NCBI RefSeq assembly: GCF_014174165.1
Contig: NZ_JABEQN010000015.1
Location: forward strand, 55,535-119,534
Direction: 5' to 3'
DNA: 64,000 nt
Source of the DNA: Gluconacetobacter dulcium
GTDB lineage: Bacteria; Pseudomonadota; Alphaproteobacteria; Acetobacterales; Acetobacteraceae
The translations under genes and the position numbers were made by a program. The notes under the pieces are model-generated. The model was not told the origin of the DNA and ran no database searches. It worked only from the letters and a program-made list of their open reading frames with translations. Within the stretch, counting starts at the first letter, position 1. Every line of letters begins with the position of its first letter. Shown here piece after piece: positions 26,512 to 35,810 of the stretch.

Positions 26512-27230
26512 GACCGGCCTCCGTGATGTGCTGCCTGGGCAGCCTGAATCCGCTCCAGGAACGGGGCGAATTCCGACAGGTGCCCGATCCGGAACAGGCC
26601 CGGCCAGTCCGGAGCCGGCAGGTCGAGCGGGCGCAGCAGCACGCAGGCCATGCCGGCGGCCCGCGCGGCATTGGCGCCGGTATCGGTATCTTCCAGCACG
26701 ACGCATTCGTCCGCCGGTACGCCTTCGGTTTCCGCCGCGTGCAGATAGACCGCCGGATCGGGCTTCGGCTTGCCCATGTCCCGCGCCGAGTGCACCCGGT
26801 CGGCCACGAACCGGTCCAGCCCGGTGCGGGCGAATTTGACGTCCATCTCGGCGATCGAGGAATTGGAGCCGACCCGAACCGGCAGGTCGAGCCCGATCAC
26901 CGCCGTCAGCATGTCGTGCGCGCCGTCGATAACCCGCGCTTCTTCCCGCATCAGGTCGACCAGCTTGTATTGCACGATCGTCGCCCAGTCGTCGGGCAGT
27001 TTGCGGCCGGTTTCCGCCTCTGCCTCGACCTTGATGCGGGTCAGGGCCCGGCCGGCAAGGCGCTGCACGGCTTCCTCGTCGTCATAATCCAGGCCGATCT
27101 GGCGCAATTCCTGCGCCACCAGCCGGCAGGACGGCCCTTCGCTGTCGATCAGCACGCCGTCGCAATCGAAGATCACCAGACGAAGCCGCCCATCGGGCCG
27201 GACGGCCTTCGGCAGCGCGGCGGGCGTCAT
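26508..27230 (-). CDS. HAD-superfamily hydrolase
   Basis: A phosphatase or phosphomutase of HAD subfamily IA (240 aa). Motif I is VIFDCDGVLIDSE, motif II is VGSNSS, motif III includes GKPKPDPAVY and motif IV is VVLEDTDTGANAARAAG. The substrate is unknown; related proteins act on phosphoglycolate or sugar phosphates. It is translationally coupled at both ends: its ATG overlaps the hemE stop by 4 bp and its stop overlaps the hemJ TTG. Confidence 0.9.
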   Translation of the reverse strand: MTPAALPKAVRPDGRLRLVIFDCDGVLIDSEGPSCRLVAQELRQIGLDYDDEEAVQRLAGRALTRIKVEAEAETGRKLPDDWATIVQYKLVDLMREEARVIDGAHDMLTAVIGLDLPVRVGSNSSIAEMDVKFARTGLDRFVADRVHSARDMGKPKPDPAVYLHAAETEGVPADECVVLEDTDTGANAARAAGMACVLLRPLDLPAPDWPGLFRIGHLSEFAPFLERIQAAQAAHHGGRS

Positions 27231-28294
27231 TGCCCGATCTCCCGGACCGCCCTGACCAGTTCGCCCACATGCTCGGGCGGCGTGGCCGGCACCACGCCGT
27301 GGCCGAGATTAAAGACATGCGGCCGGCCTTTCATCGCATCGCGGATCGCACGGGCTTCCTGCGTCATCGCCTCGCCGCCCGCCAGCAGCAGCAGCGGGTC
27401 GAGATTGCCCTGGAGCGTGATGTTGTCGGGCAGCAGGCGGCTCATCGCCATCATGTCGGCACCGGTATCCAATGCGAGCACCCGCACGCCGGTTTCGCGC
27501 GCATATTCGGTCGCCATCACCCCGGCCAGGCGCGGGAAGCCGATCACCGGTATGCCAGGCCGACGGGCATGGATTTCCTGCACGATGGCGCGGGTGGGTG
27601 CGATGACGTGGCGGCGGAACTGGTTGGGCGGCAGCAGGCCGGACCAACTGTCGAACAGCATCACCGCCTCGGCTCCCGCGTCGATCTGCGCCACCAGCAT
27701 GTCGGCGGTCGCTTCCGTCAGGCGTGCCATCAGGCGGTCGAACAGCAGCGGATCGGCATAGGCCATGCCGCGTGTCGCATCGAATTCCCGCGATCCATGG
27801 CCTTCGACCATGTAGCACGCGACCGTGAACGGCGCGCCGGCAAAGCCCAGCAGCGTCGTGCGGCCACCCTGGGCGGCGCCGATCGTATCCGGGCCGTCGA
27901 GGATGCCGCGCAGGCGCGTCAGGGTTTCCATGACCGGTGCCGTGGCCTCGGGCACCCGTTTCGGGTCCAGGCGGTCGAGATCGGCCTGGCTGCGGATCGG
28001 CCCGAGAACCGGCCCGGTGCCGTGGACGAATTCCAGTGACTGCCCCATTGCCCAGGGCAGGATCAGGATGTCGGAGAACAGGATCGCCCCGTCCATGGCG
28101 TAGCGCCGGATCGGTTGCAGGGTGATCTCGGTTGCCAGATCGGGTGTCATGCAGCGGGTGATGAAATCCGCCTTGTCGCGCAGGGCACGGAATTCCGGCA
28201 GGTAGCGCCCCGCCTGGCGCATCAGCCAGAGCGGCGGCGGCCATACGGCCTCGCCCTGTAAGACCCGCAGGAGGGGTTTGCCTGTTTCCGTCAT
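27227..28294 (-). CDS. hemE: Uroporphyrinogen decarboxylase
   Basis: Decarboxylates uroporphyrinogen III to coproporphyrinogen III. The substrate-binding N terminus PPLWLMRQAGRYLPEFRALR, the invariant aspartate in GAILFSDILILP, and GFAGAPFTVACYMVEG are all typical. Length is 355 aa. It is the first gene of the hemE-HAD-hemJ operon, transcribed away from the putative replication origin; hemE next to the origin is a recurrent alphaproteobacterial arrangement. Confidence 0.97.
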   Translation of the reverse strand: MTETGKPLLRVLQGEAVWPPPLWLMRQAGRYLPEFRALRDKADFITRCMTPDLATEITLQPIRRYAMDGAILFSDILILPWAMGQSLEFVHGTGPVLGPIRSQADLDRLDPKRVPEATAPVMETLTRLRGILDGPDTIGAAQGGRTTLLGFAGAPFTVACYMVEGHGSREFDATRGMAYADPLLFDRLMARLTEATADMLVAQIDAGAEAVMLFDSWSGLLPPNQFRRHVIAPTRAIVQEIHARRPGIPVIGFPRLAGVMATEYARETGVRVLALDTGADMMAMSRLLPDNITLQGNLDPLLLLAGGEAMTQEARAIRDAMKGRPHVFNLGHGVVPATPPEHVGELVRAVREIGQ

Positions 28295-28725
28295 CGCCTG
28301 TCCGCCGTCAGATCGTTCATTGCGGGACTATCCCGTACTTTTCTCGGGGATGACAGGACCGCATGGCGAGGTCCGGTACGCCATCACCGGATTTCGGGAC
28401 CAACCTCTAAACATGAAATAAGAAGAAAGAAACGCTGAGGAGGTTATTAGGGCCTGTGGATGACGGGGTACCCGCATTTCCAAAAACGTACCCCGTCTTT
28501 CCCACAGGGTGTACAGTTTCATTCACACAGGGATTCATAAGGTTAGATGAGTTATCCCGAATGTGCCGACATGAGGCTGTGTACAACCCACCGTGTCGGC
28601 GGCTGTGAGGGTTGTCCACGGTACTCGGTACGATCAAGAAGCGTATGGAGTACTATCCCCATGTACCCCAGTACTCGTTCGACCCGATCACAGGGTTTCT
28701 TTTTTTCAGTACGGAGAGCAGGCGC
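28295..28725. other. oriC: Candidate chromosomal replication origin (oriC)
   Basis: A 431-bp gene-free region between divergent hemE and maf. DnaA-box-like 9-mers (consensus TTATCCACA) lie at 28455-28463 minus (8/9), 28498-28506 plus (7/9), 28552-28560 plus (7/9), 28578-28586 minus (7/9) and 28612-28620 plus (7/9). An A/G-rich, AT-rich stretch lies at about 28405-28435. GTAC is hugely over-represented. Gene direction flips here, and parAB with parS sites is within 10 kb. No functional evidence can be had from sequence alone. Confidence 0.75.
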
Positions 28726-29364
28726 ATGAGCGACTCGTCATTAGTACTATTCGCGACTCTTCTACAGGCCGAGTCGCCCCGGATAGTACTGGCCAGCCAG
28801 TCCGCGACCCGGCGCACCCTGCTGGAACAGGCGGGAATCCGCGCCGAAACCCGCCCCGCGCGTATCGACGAAGGTGCGGTGCGGGAGTCGGCGCGCGCCG
28901 AGGGTTTGTCGCCCGGCGATTGCGCGCTGTTGCTTGCCGAACTCAAGGCGCAGCGCATTCGTGAGCCCGACTGCGTGGTGATCGGTGCCGACCAGATCCT
29001 GGAATGCGATGGCGTATGGTTCGAGAAACCAGCCGACCGCGCGGCCGCCCGGACCCAGTTGCTGGCATTGCGCGGGCGGGCGCATGTGCTGCACAGCGCG
29101 GTGGTGGTGATGCGCGACGGACAGGTGATCTGGCGGCATGTCGCCCGGCCGGAACTGACCATGCGCCGGTTTTCCGAACCCTTCCTCGATGCCTATCTCG
29201 ATCTGGAAGGGGATGCCGTGCTGTCCTCGGTCGGGGCTTATCGGCTGGAAGGGCCGGGCATCCATCTGTTCGAGCGCGTGACGGGCGAGCATGCGGCCAT
29301 TCTGGGGCTGCCTCTGCTGCCGTTGCTGGGGTTCCTGCGCCAGCATGGCGTGGTTCTTGCGTAG
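28726..29364 (+). CDS. maf: Maf-family nucleotide pyrophosphatase
   Basis: A house-cleaning pyrophosphatase for non-canonical or modified nucleoside triphosphates (212 aa). The N-terminal substrate motif is IVLASQSATRRTLLEQAGI, with the family SASPRR altered to SQSATRR. The catalytic region VIGADQILECDGVWFEKP and DAYLDLEGDAVLSSVGAYRLEGPG are conserved. ATG 28726 was chosen: GGAGAG lies eight bases upstream, and the upstream frame to 28612 runs through the putative origin. Maf next to the origin also occurs in Caulobacter. Confidence 0.92.
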   Translation: MSDSSLVLFATLLQAESPRIVLASQSATRRTLLEQAGIRAETRPARIDEGAVRESARAEGLSPGDCALLLAELKAQRIREPDCVVIGADQILECDGVWFEKPADRAAARTQLLALRGRAHVLHSAVVVMRDGQVIWRHVARPELTMRRFSEPFLDAYLDLEGDAVLSSVGAYRLEGPGIHLFERVTGEHAAILGLPLLPLLGFLRQHGVVLA

Positions 29365-29371
29365 GGGTTCT

Positions 29372-29494
29372 GTTCTTTTTTGAAAAAAAAGAACCAAAAA
29401 ACTTTTTGATTCGTTCAGGAGCCTTGTGCTGGGGACGCGTGATGGTCCTGAACCTAGGAAAGTCTTTTTGCTTCTTTTTCTTCAGAAAAAGAAG
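29372..29494 (+). repeat. Family I three-hairpin intergenic repeat, copy c
   Basis: Complete, A-to-B. Hairpin A at 29372-29394 starts seven bases after the maf stop, hairpin B is at 29471-29494, and the central arms are CGTTCAGG/CCTGAAC. Confidence 0.9.
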
Positions 29495-29615
29495 GCTTCT
29501 TTCTTCCGACCGACGAGGTGCAAAAAATCCATGGACGGGGGCTTGCCAAGGAAACGGGGCACGGTTATACCCCGCCCACCCGCACGTCATCACTGACGGC
29601 GCGGACCGGTTGGAC

Positions 29616-29691
29616 GGGGCCATAGCTCAGTTGGGAGAGCGCCTGAATGGCATTCAGGAGGTCGTCGGTTCGATTCCGATTGGCTCCACCA
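29616..29691 (+). tRNA. tRNA-Ala (anticodon GGC)
   Basis: A 76-base cloverleaf with encoded CCA. The acceptor is GGGGCCA/TGGCTCC and the anticodon stem is CCTGA/TCAGG with loop ATGGCAT, anticodon GGC. It reads GCC and GCU. Confidence 0.96.
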
Positions 29692-29737
29692 ATCCTTCCG
29701 GTCCCTTTTTTCCAGACAATCCGAATTGCGCATTCTG

Positions 29738-32293
29738 CTATCGCGCTCTGCCTCGCAAGGGCCGTAGCGCGCGGTGCCAGACCAGCATTGCGCACAGCGT
29801 CGTGGCTGTCAGTGTGCCGATCATCATGCCCCCTACCGCTGTCCAGTCCGCCGTCCATGGCAGGTGCAGGACCGCGCGCATGATCAGCCAGGCGGCTGAT
29901 GCGCCGAGCAGGATGGCCGAGAGGCCGGCCGTCAGACCCAGCAGCGTAAATTCGATCAGCCAGATGACGCGGATCTGGCGTGGGCCGGCGCCCACCGCCT
30001 GAAGGATGGCGGCGTTGGCGACCCGCTGGCGCCAGCCGGCGGCCAATGTCGCGGCCAGGACCAGCGCGCCCGATGCCATGATGATCGAAGCGGCAACGCT
30101 GAGTGCCGTGGCGATCTGGCTGGCCAGCGCGGTCAGGCGGGCCAGTACGTCGGCAACCCTGATGCCGGTGACGCCCGGCAGCGCGTCGGTGATGGCGGCC
30201 AGCGTGGCGGCATCCTGATCGGCGCGGCCATCGGTGGCCAGTGTCGCGACGAAGGTGTGGGGCGCGTGCGACAGCAGGCCGGGCGAGACGACGAACGCGA
30301 AATTGAGCTGGAGCGACCGCCAGGCGACGGTGCGCAGGTTGGCCACCCGGACGTCGATCGCGCGGCCCAGCACGTTCAGCCGGATGGTCGAGCCGACATG
30401 CACGCCCCATCCCTGGGCCAGTCCGGCATCCAGCGACAGCAGGGGCGGCCCGGCATAATCGGCGGCCCACCATGTGCCTTCGGCCAGTTTCGTGCCGGGC
30501 GGCGGTGTGGCGGCCACCGTCAGCCCGTGATCGCCGCGCAGGGCCCAGCGGGTCTGTGGTGTTGCGTTGACCTGTTCGGCCGGTATGCCGTCGACCGCGA
30601 CGACGCGTGTGCGCATCGAGGGCAGTTGCTGAATCGTGCGAACCGAGGGCTGGGCCTTGGCCAGACTGTCGAACCGGTCCAGGTCGGCGGGCTGGATGTC
30701 GATGAAATAGAAGGCGGGGGCGTTGTGCGGCATCTGGTCGCGCAGTTGCGCCATCATCGCGCCCTCGGTCAGCAGGATCGCCGCCATGGCGGCCAGTCCG
30801 GCACCCAGCGCGGTGACCATGCGGGTGGTGGTCGCATTGCGATGGGCGAACAGTGCCAGCGCCAGCCTCGGCACGCCCCGCGCCGTATCCAGCCGTGCCA
30901 GCAGGATGGACACGCCCCGGCGTAGTATGAGGCCCGCCAGCAGCAGGGTGCCGGCGGCGAACAGGACGACGCCGAGGAAGCCGGCCGCGAAGAGCGGGCT
31001 GTCCGCCAGCCGGATCGTGAGCAGACCGGCCAGGAGCACGCACAGGGTCAGGGCCGCGCCGACGCGCCAGGAACGCGCGCGGGTTGCCGCCTGCTGGCCC
31101 TGGTCGCGGAACAGCGAGGCCGGGCTGATCGCACAGGCTCGCGCCAGCGGCGGGATGACGGACAGCAGGGCGACCAGCACGCCGAACAGGCCGGCCGTCA
31201 GGACCGGGAGAAGCGGCGGGATCGTGGTCGTCTCGATGGGGAGCAGGCCGCTCAGCATGCGCGCCGCCAGTGGCGGCAGCAGCAGGGCCGGCACCATGCC
31301 GGCCCCGATGCCGATGCCGCACAGGGCGGCGATCTGGAGGCCGAATGTGCGCCGGATCAATGGCCCCGAGGCGCCGAGGCAGCGCAGGATGGCGATGGTG
31401 CGCCCGCGACCTTCCAGCCATGAGGTGACGCCGGTCGAAACCCCCAGCCCGCCCAGCAGCAGGGCGCATAACCCGATCAGGGCCAGGAAGCGGGCCATCT
31501 GGTCGACGGTGCGGGTCAGCGCGGGGGCGGCGTCAGCTTCGCCGCGAATTCGCCAGCCCTGATCGGGAAAACGGGCGGCAATCGCGCGCGCCAGCGCACC
31601 GGCCCGCGCCGGCCGGTCTGTTGCCGGCCCGTCCAGCGCCAGGCGCAGCACATGATTGACCAGGGCACCGGGCTGCATCAGTCCGGCGGCATCCAGCGCG
31701 GATCGGGTGATCATGACCGTGGGGGCCAGCGTTACCGTGCCGGCGCCGTCCGGGGTGCGGTCTAGGCTGCCGGCCACATGGAATTGAGCGGTGCCGATCC
31801 GCACGATCGTGCCGATTTTCAGCTTTAGCCGGTCGATGACCAGGGGGTCGGCCAGCAGGCCGGGCTGGCCGTGATCCGGCGCCAGGGCGCGGCCGAGCGG
31901 GACCTGCGGTGTAAGGGCGAGCGTGCCGACCAGAGGATAGGCGTCATCGACCGCGGAGAGTTCGACCAGCATCCGGTCATCCGGCCGGCCGGGGCCGCGC
32001 GGGGCGTAGAGCATCGAACGTATGCGCAGCATCCGCGAGACGTGGGCACCGTGCGCCATTGCGAAATCGGCCAGTTCGGTGGGGAGCGGGTCGCTGCTTT
32101 CGATCGACAGGTCGCCGCCCAGCAGGGTGCGCTGCTCGGCGGCGATGCCGTCGCGGATCATGTCGCGCAGGCTGCCCACCCCGCCGATGGTGGCCACCCC
32201 CAGCGCCAGGCAGGCCAGAACGACGCGCATGCCGCCGATGCCGCCGCGCAGGTCGCGCCAGGCCAGACGGGCGGCCAGGCGCCATTGGCTCAC
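29738..32293 (-). CDS. ybbP: FtsX-like ABC transporter permease (YbbP family)
   Basis: A large (851 aa) permease with two FtsX-type modules. It has an N-terminal helix (RVVLACLALGVATIGGVGSL) with a periplasmic domain, four central membrane segments with a fusion-like second set, and a C-terminal FtsX core (ALSVAASIIMASGALVLAATL). The YbbAP system is a MacB-like ATP-driven exporter or lipid extractor next to the esterase TesA. Its start overlaps the ybbA stop by 4 bp. Substrate unknown. Confidence 0.92.
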   Translation of the reverse strand: MSQWRLAARLAWRDLRGGIGGMRVVLACLALGVATIGGVGSLRDMIRDGIAAEQRTLLGGDLSIESSDPLPTELADFAMAHGAHVSRMLRIRSMLYAPRGPGRPDDRMLVELSAVDDAYPLVGTLALTPQVPLGRALAPDHGQPGLLADPLVIDRLKLKIGTIVRIGTAQFHVAGSLDRTPDGAGTVTLAPTVMITRSALDAAGLMQPGALVNHVLRLALDGPATDRPARAGALARAIAARFPDQGWRIRGEADAAPALTRTVDQMARFLALIGLCALLLGGLGVSTGVTSWLEGRGRTIAILRCLGASGPLIRRTFGLQIAALCGIGIGAGMVPALLLPPLAARMLSGLLPIETTTIPPLLPVLTAGLFGVLVALLSVIPPLARACAISPASLFRDQGQQAATRARSWRVGAALTLCVLLAGLLTIRLADSPLFAAGFLGVVLFAAGTLLLAGLILRRGVSILLARLDTARGVPRLALALFAHRNATTTRMVTALGAGLAAMAAILLTEGAMMAQLRDQMPHNAPAFYFIDIQPADLDRFDSLAKAQPSVRTIQQLPSMRTRVVAVDGIPAEQVNATPQTRWALRGDHGLTVAATPPPGTKLAEGTWWAADYAGPPLLSLDAGLAQGWGVHVGSTIRLNVLGRAIDVRVANLRTVAWRSLQLNFAFVVSPGLLSHAPHTFVATLATDGRADQDAATLAAITDALPGVTGIRVADVLARLTALASQIATALSVAASIIMASGALVLAATLAAGWRQRVANAAILQAVGAGPRQIRVIWLIEFTLLGLTAGLSAILLGASAAWLIMRAVLHLPWTADWTAVGGMMIGTLTATTLCAMLVWHRALRPLRGRAR

Positions 32294-33051
32294 GATGCGG
32301 GCTCCCGCACCGGGTGGTCGGCCAGCACATGCCCGTCCTCCACCCGCAGGCGGCGGTCGCAGCGTGCCGCGAGGGCCGGATCGTGGGTGATCAGGATGAG
32401 CGTCGTGCCGTATTGGCGTTGCAGGCTGAACAGCAGGTCCATCACCGCCGCGCCGGTGCGGCTGTCGAGATTGCCGGTCGGTTCGTCGGCCAGCAGCAGC
32501 CTTGGCCGCGTGACGAAGGCGCGGGCCAGCGCCACGCGCTGCTGTTCGCCGCCCGACAATTCGCCCGGCAGGTGGTCCAGCCGGTGGCCTAGCCCCACCG
32601 CATCCAGCGCGGCGCGGGCAGCGGTGGCGCCGTCGGCCCGGCCGGCCAGTTCCAGCGGCACCAGTACGTTTTCCAGCGCCGTCATGGTGGGGATCAACTG
32701 GAAAGACTGGAAGACGATGCCCATCGTCTCGCGCCGGAAACGGGCCAGTGCGTCTTCGTCCAGATTGCCCAGCGTGGTGGCGGCGATGCGGATCGTGCCG
32801 CGTGTCGGGCGTTCCAGCCCCGCCAGCAGCATCAGCAGCGATGTCTTGCCTGACCCCGAAGGGCCGATGATGCCCAGGGCCTCGCCTTCGGTCACGCGCA
32901 GGCTCACGTCATGCAGGATGGTCAGTGCCCCCTGCCCGGCGTCGTTGGCCCGGCGCGGATTGACCGCACCGGCGCGGGTCGGCACTGTCAGCCACAGATC
33001 CTGTGCTTCGACCAGCGTCGTCCGTCCATTCGGGAGCCCGTCGCCGTCCAT
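32290..33051 (-). CDS. ybbA: ABC transporter ATP-binding protein (YbbA family)
   Basis: An ATPase of the LolD/MacB type (253 aa) powering YbbP. Walker A is GPSGSGKTS, the signature is LSGGEQQRVALARAF and Walker B is LLLADEPTGNLDS. Its ATG (33049-33051, minus strand) overlaps the tesA ATG on the opposite strand, so the two start codons share two base pairs. The divergent tesA/ybbA-ybbP layout is the same as in E. coli. Confidence 0.95.
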   Translation of the reverse strand: MDGDGLPNGRTTLVEAQDLWLTVPTRAGAVNPRRANDAGQGALTILHDVSLRVTEGEALGIIGPSGSGKTSLLMLLAGLERPTRGTIRIAATTLGNLDEDALARFRRETMGIVFQSFQLIPTMTALENVLVPLELAGRADGATAARAALDAVGLGHRLDHLPGELSGGEQQRVALARAFVTRPRLLLADEPTGNLDSRTGAAVMDLLFSLQRQYGTTLILITHDPALAARCDRRLRVEDGHVLADHPVREPAS

Positions 33052-33736
33052 GCGTTTTCCTTCCCACAGGGTATGGTCCTGCCTGCACGCTACACGGCGC
33101 CTGCACGGAGCCCGAACGGTTTTTCTGTTTCTTGTTGCCTGTCTGTGGGCTGTTGCCGCCCCATCGGGCCACGCGGCCGATCGTCCCGTGCGGATTCTGG
33201 CGCTGGGGGATTCCCTGACGGCCGGATATGGGCTGGCGCATGCGGACAGCTTCGTGCCGCGCCTTCAGGCGGCGCTGGATGCGCGTGGCGATGCGATCAC
33301 CATCCTGGATGGCGGTGTGTCGGGCGATACCAGCGCCGATGCCCTGGCGCGGCTGGATTGGGCGCTGGGCGACAAGCCCGACGCGGTGATCGTGGAACTG
33401 GGTGGGAATGACGGGCTGCGCGGGCTGGACCCGGCCCGGATGGAGCAGAACCTGACGGCGATTTTGGACCGGTTGCAGCGGGACCATCTGCCGGTGCTGC
33501 TGTCGGGCATGTATGCGCCGCCCAATATGGGGGCGGGTTACGGCCAGTCCTTCCGTGCGGTGTTTGAGCGTCTGTCGCACCGGCCGGGTATTTTATGGGA
33601 CCCGTTCTTCCTCGACGGGGTGGCGGCGCATCCGGACCTGGAACAGGCGGATCATATTCATCCTGATCCTGCCGGGGTTGCCGTGATCGTGGCGCGGATG
33701 GTGCCTTTGGTGGAGCGGCTGGCGCGCCGGGAGTGA
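33050..33736 (+). CDS. tesA: SGNH-family esterase/lysophospholipase (TesA type)
   Basis: A periplasmic multifunctional esterase (228 aa). Block I is LALGDSLTAGYG with the nucleophile serine, block III is ELGGNDGLRG, and block V is HIHPDPAGV with Asp and His. An N-terminal signal sequence (VFLFLVACLWAVAAPSGHA) has a long basic lead if the ATG at 33050 is used; a later start cannot be excluded. Divergent from ybbA with overlapping start codons. A family I repeat follows ten bases after the stop. Confidence 0.93.
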   Translation: MRFPSHRVWSCLHATRRLHGARTVFLFLVACLWAVAAPSGHAADRPVRILALGDSLTAGYGLAHADSFVPRLQAALDARGDAITILDGGVSGDTSADALARLDWALGDKPDAVIVELGGNDGLRGLDPARMEQNLTAILDRLQRDHLPVLLSGMYAPPNMGAGYGQSFRAVFERLSHRPGILWDPFFLDGVAAHPDLEQADHIHPDPAGVAVIVARMVPLVERLARRE

Positions 33737-33745
33737 GGGAGTTCT

Positions 33746-33864
33746 GTTCTTTTTTGCAAAAAAGAACCAAAAAACTCTGATTCGTTCAGGAGCTTTGTGC
33801 TGGGGGAAACGATGGCCCTGAACGATTGAAAGTCTTTTTGCTTCTTTTTCTTCAGAAAAAGAAG
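33746..33864 (+). repeat. Family I three-hairpin intergenic repeat, copy d
   Basis: Complete, A-to-B. Hairpin A is at 33746-33767, hairpin B at 33841-33864, and the central arms CGTTCAGG/CCTGAACG are intact. It lies just after the tesA stop. Confidence 0.9.
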
Positions 33865-33904
33865 GGAAGACGCTTTGTCTTGTAGGGGATTTCCGGAGGC
33901 TCCA

Positions 33905-33980
<76 letters not shown>

Positions 33981-34065
33981 ATGGAGTGTCCCTCTCGGGT
34001 GACGCGCTTCTAACAGCGTGGCGGATGGAGGGCAAGCGGTTTTATTGAAAAAATGTCCTGCATTC

Positions 34066-34959
34066 TCAGCCGTTCAGGCGTGCGAGCACGGTATCGAACT
34101 GATCAAGCGATTGATAGAGGATGCGGATTGCCCCGCCCCGCCCGTCGAACGAGATCTGGACCTTCAGGCCCAGCCGTGCCGTGAGGTCGCGTTCCAGAAC
34201 CTGGATTTCGGGGTTCTTGGGTTCGGCGGTCTCGGCCGGGGTTGGCTTCGTGGGCTGGCGGACGGCTTTCTGCACCAGGGCTTCGGTCTGGCGGACATTC
34301 AGCCCCTGCTCCAGCACCGTCTTCAGCGCCGCGACCGGATCGGGGTGGCCCAGCAGCGCGCGGGCGTGGCCGGCCGTCAACTGGCCGTCGCGCAGGGCGG
34401 CGCGCACGGGCTGCGGCAGGTTGAGAAGCCGCACCATGTTGGCGACGTGTGAGCGCGATTTGCCCAGCGCCCCGGCAAGTTCCTCCTGCGTCAGGCCGTA
34501 ATCCTGGAGGAGCCGTTGCAGGCCCTCGGCCTCTTCCACGGCGTTTAGGTCGGCGCGTTGCAGGTTTTCGACCAGGGCGGCGGCCATCGCGTCGCCGTCA
34601 TCGAGCGCCCGGATATGGACCGGGACTTCATGCAATGCCGCGATCTGGGCCGCGCGCCAGCGGCGTTCGCCGGCGATGATCTGGTAATGGCCTTCGCGCT
34701 CGGGATGCGGGCGGACCAGGATCGGTTGCAGGATGCCGCGCGTGCGGATTGAATCCGCCAGTTCGGCCAGGGCTTCGGGCTCCATCGCCTGGCGCGGCTG
34801 GAACGGGCCGGGCTCCAACTGGTCGACCCCCAGCGTGCCGGTGCGGTCCTGCTCCGTGCGGCCTGAGACGCGGGCGATGGCGGCGGGGGCTTGATCGCCC
34901 AGCAGGGCTGCGAGGCCCCGGCCGAGGCGCGGACGTGATTGCTCTTTCTTGGTGCTCAT
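34066..34959 (-). CDS. parB: Chromosome partitioning protein ParB
   Basis: A CTP-dependent DNA clamp that loads at parS near the origin. The N terminus [12 protein letters not shown] is typical of chromosomal ParB. The CTPase box includes [10 protein letters not shown] and [14 protein letters not shown], followed by [16 protein letters not shown]. The helix-turn-helix [23 protein letters not shown] binds parS. A C-terminal dimerisation domain is present. Length 297 aa. Its ATG overlaps the parA stop by 4 bp. Two parS sites lie in rsmG and mnmE just upstream. Confidence 0.97.
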   Translation of the reverse strand: MSTKKEQSRPRLGRGLAALLGDQAPAAIARVSGRTEQDRTGTLGVDQLEPGPFQPRQAMEPEALAELADSIRTRGILQPILVRPHPEREGHYQIIAGERRWRAAQIAALHEVPVHIRALDDGDAMAAALVENLQRADLNAVEEAEGLQRLLQDYGLTQEELAGALGKSRSHVANMVRLLNLPQPVRAALRDGQLTAGHARALLGHPDPVAALKTVLEQGLNVRQTEALVQKAVRQPTKPTPAETAEPKNPEIQVLERDLTARLGLKVQISFDGRGGAIRILYQSLDQFDTVLARLNG

Positions 34960-35810
34960 GCCCGCGCCTTCTTCTTTTTGGGTGTCTTCAGACCGCTCCG
35001 GGCGATCACCTCATCGGCCAGGGCCTGATAGGCGACGGCACCGCTGGACCGGCCGTCATAGGCCATGACCGAACGCCCGTGGCTCTGGGCCTCGGAGATG
35101 CGGATGTTGCGCGGAATCAGTGTTTCCATCACCTGCTCGCCGAAGAAGCTGCGGGCGTCGGCGGCGACCAGTTCGGACAGGTTGTTGCGCCGGTCGTACA
35201 TCGTCAGCACGATGCCCGCGACATGCAGGTCGGAATTGAAGGCGCGGCGCACGCGATCGACGGTGCGGACCAACTGGCTGATGCCCTCCAGCGCGAAAAA
35301 TTCGCATTGCAGCGGCACGATCACGCCGTCCGACGCCACCAGCGCGTTCAGCGTCAGCAGGCCCAGGCTGGGGGGGCAGTCGATCAGGACCACGTCGAAA
35401 TCGTTGCCGGCGCGGGTGATGGCATCGCGCAGGCGGAATTCGCGACGGTCGGTCATGACCAGTTCCAGCTCGGCGCCCGCGAGTTCGGTATCGGCGGCGA
35501 TGATCTTCAGGCCGGCAATTTCGGTGTCCTGGGCCAGGTCGGCCATCGGGACATCGTCCATCAGCAGGGCGTAGGTGCCCTGTCGCCTGGCGTCGTAACC
35601 GATGCCCAGGCCCGTCGAGGCATTGCCTTGCGGGTCGAGGTCGATCAGCAGGACGGACAGGCCGCGATCGGCCAGTCCGGCGGCCAGATTGATGGCCGTT
35701 GTTGTTTTGCCCACGCCGCCTTTCTGGTTGGCGAGGGCGAGAATGCAGGAAGCGCGCGTGGCGTCAGGAGCCCGTTGCGCGTTCTGAGTGTCTGGCACGC
35801 GTGATTTCAC
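34956..35810 (-). CDS. parA: Chromosome partitioning ATPase ParA
   Basis: A deviant-Walker ATPase moving ParB-parS complexes. The A motif is [20 protein letters not shown], and [16 protein letters not shown] and [17 protein letters not shown] follow. A basic C terminus (PKKKKARA) fits nonspecific DNA binding. Length 284 aa from a GTG at 35810; a second GTG four codons later has a better ribosome site. It overlaps the rsmG 3' end by 47 bp, in the typical mnmE-mnmG-rsmG-parA-parB cluster. Confidence 0.97.
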   Translation of the reverse strand: MKSRVPDTQNAQRAPDATRASCILALANQKGGVGKTTTAINLAAGLADRGLSVLLIDLDPQGNASTGLGIGYDARRQGTYALLMDDVPMADLAQDTEIAGLKIIAADTELAGAELELVMTDRREFRLRDAITRAGNDFDVVLIDCPPSLGLLTLNALVASDGVIVPLQCEFFALEGISQLVRTVDRVRRAFNSDLHVAGIVLTMYDRRNNLSELVAADARSFFGEQVMETLIPRNIRISEAQSHGRSVMAYDGRSSGAVAYQALADEVIARSGLKTPKKKKARA

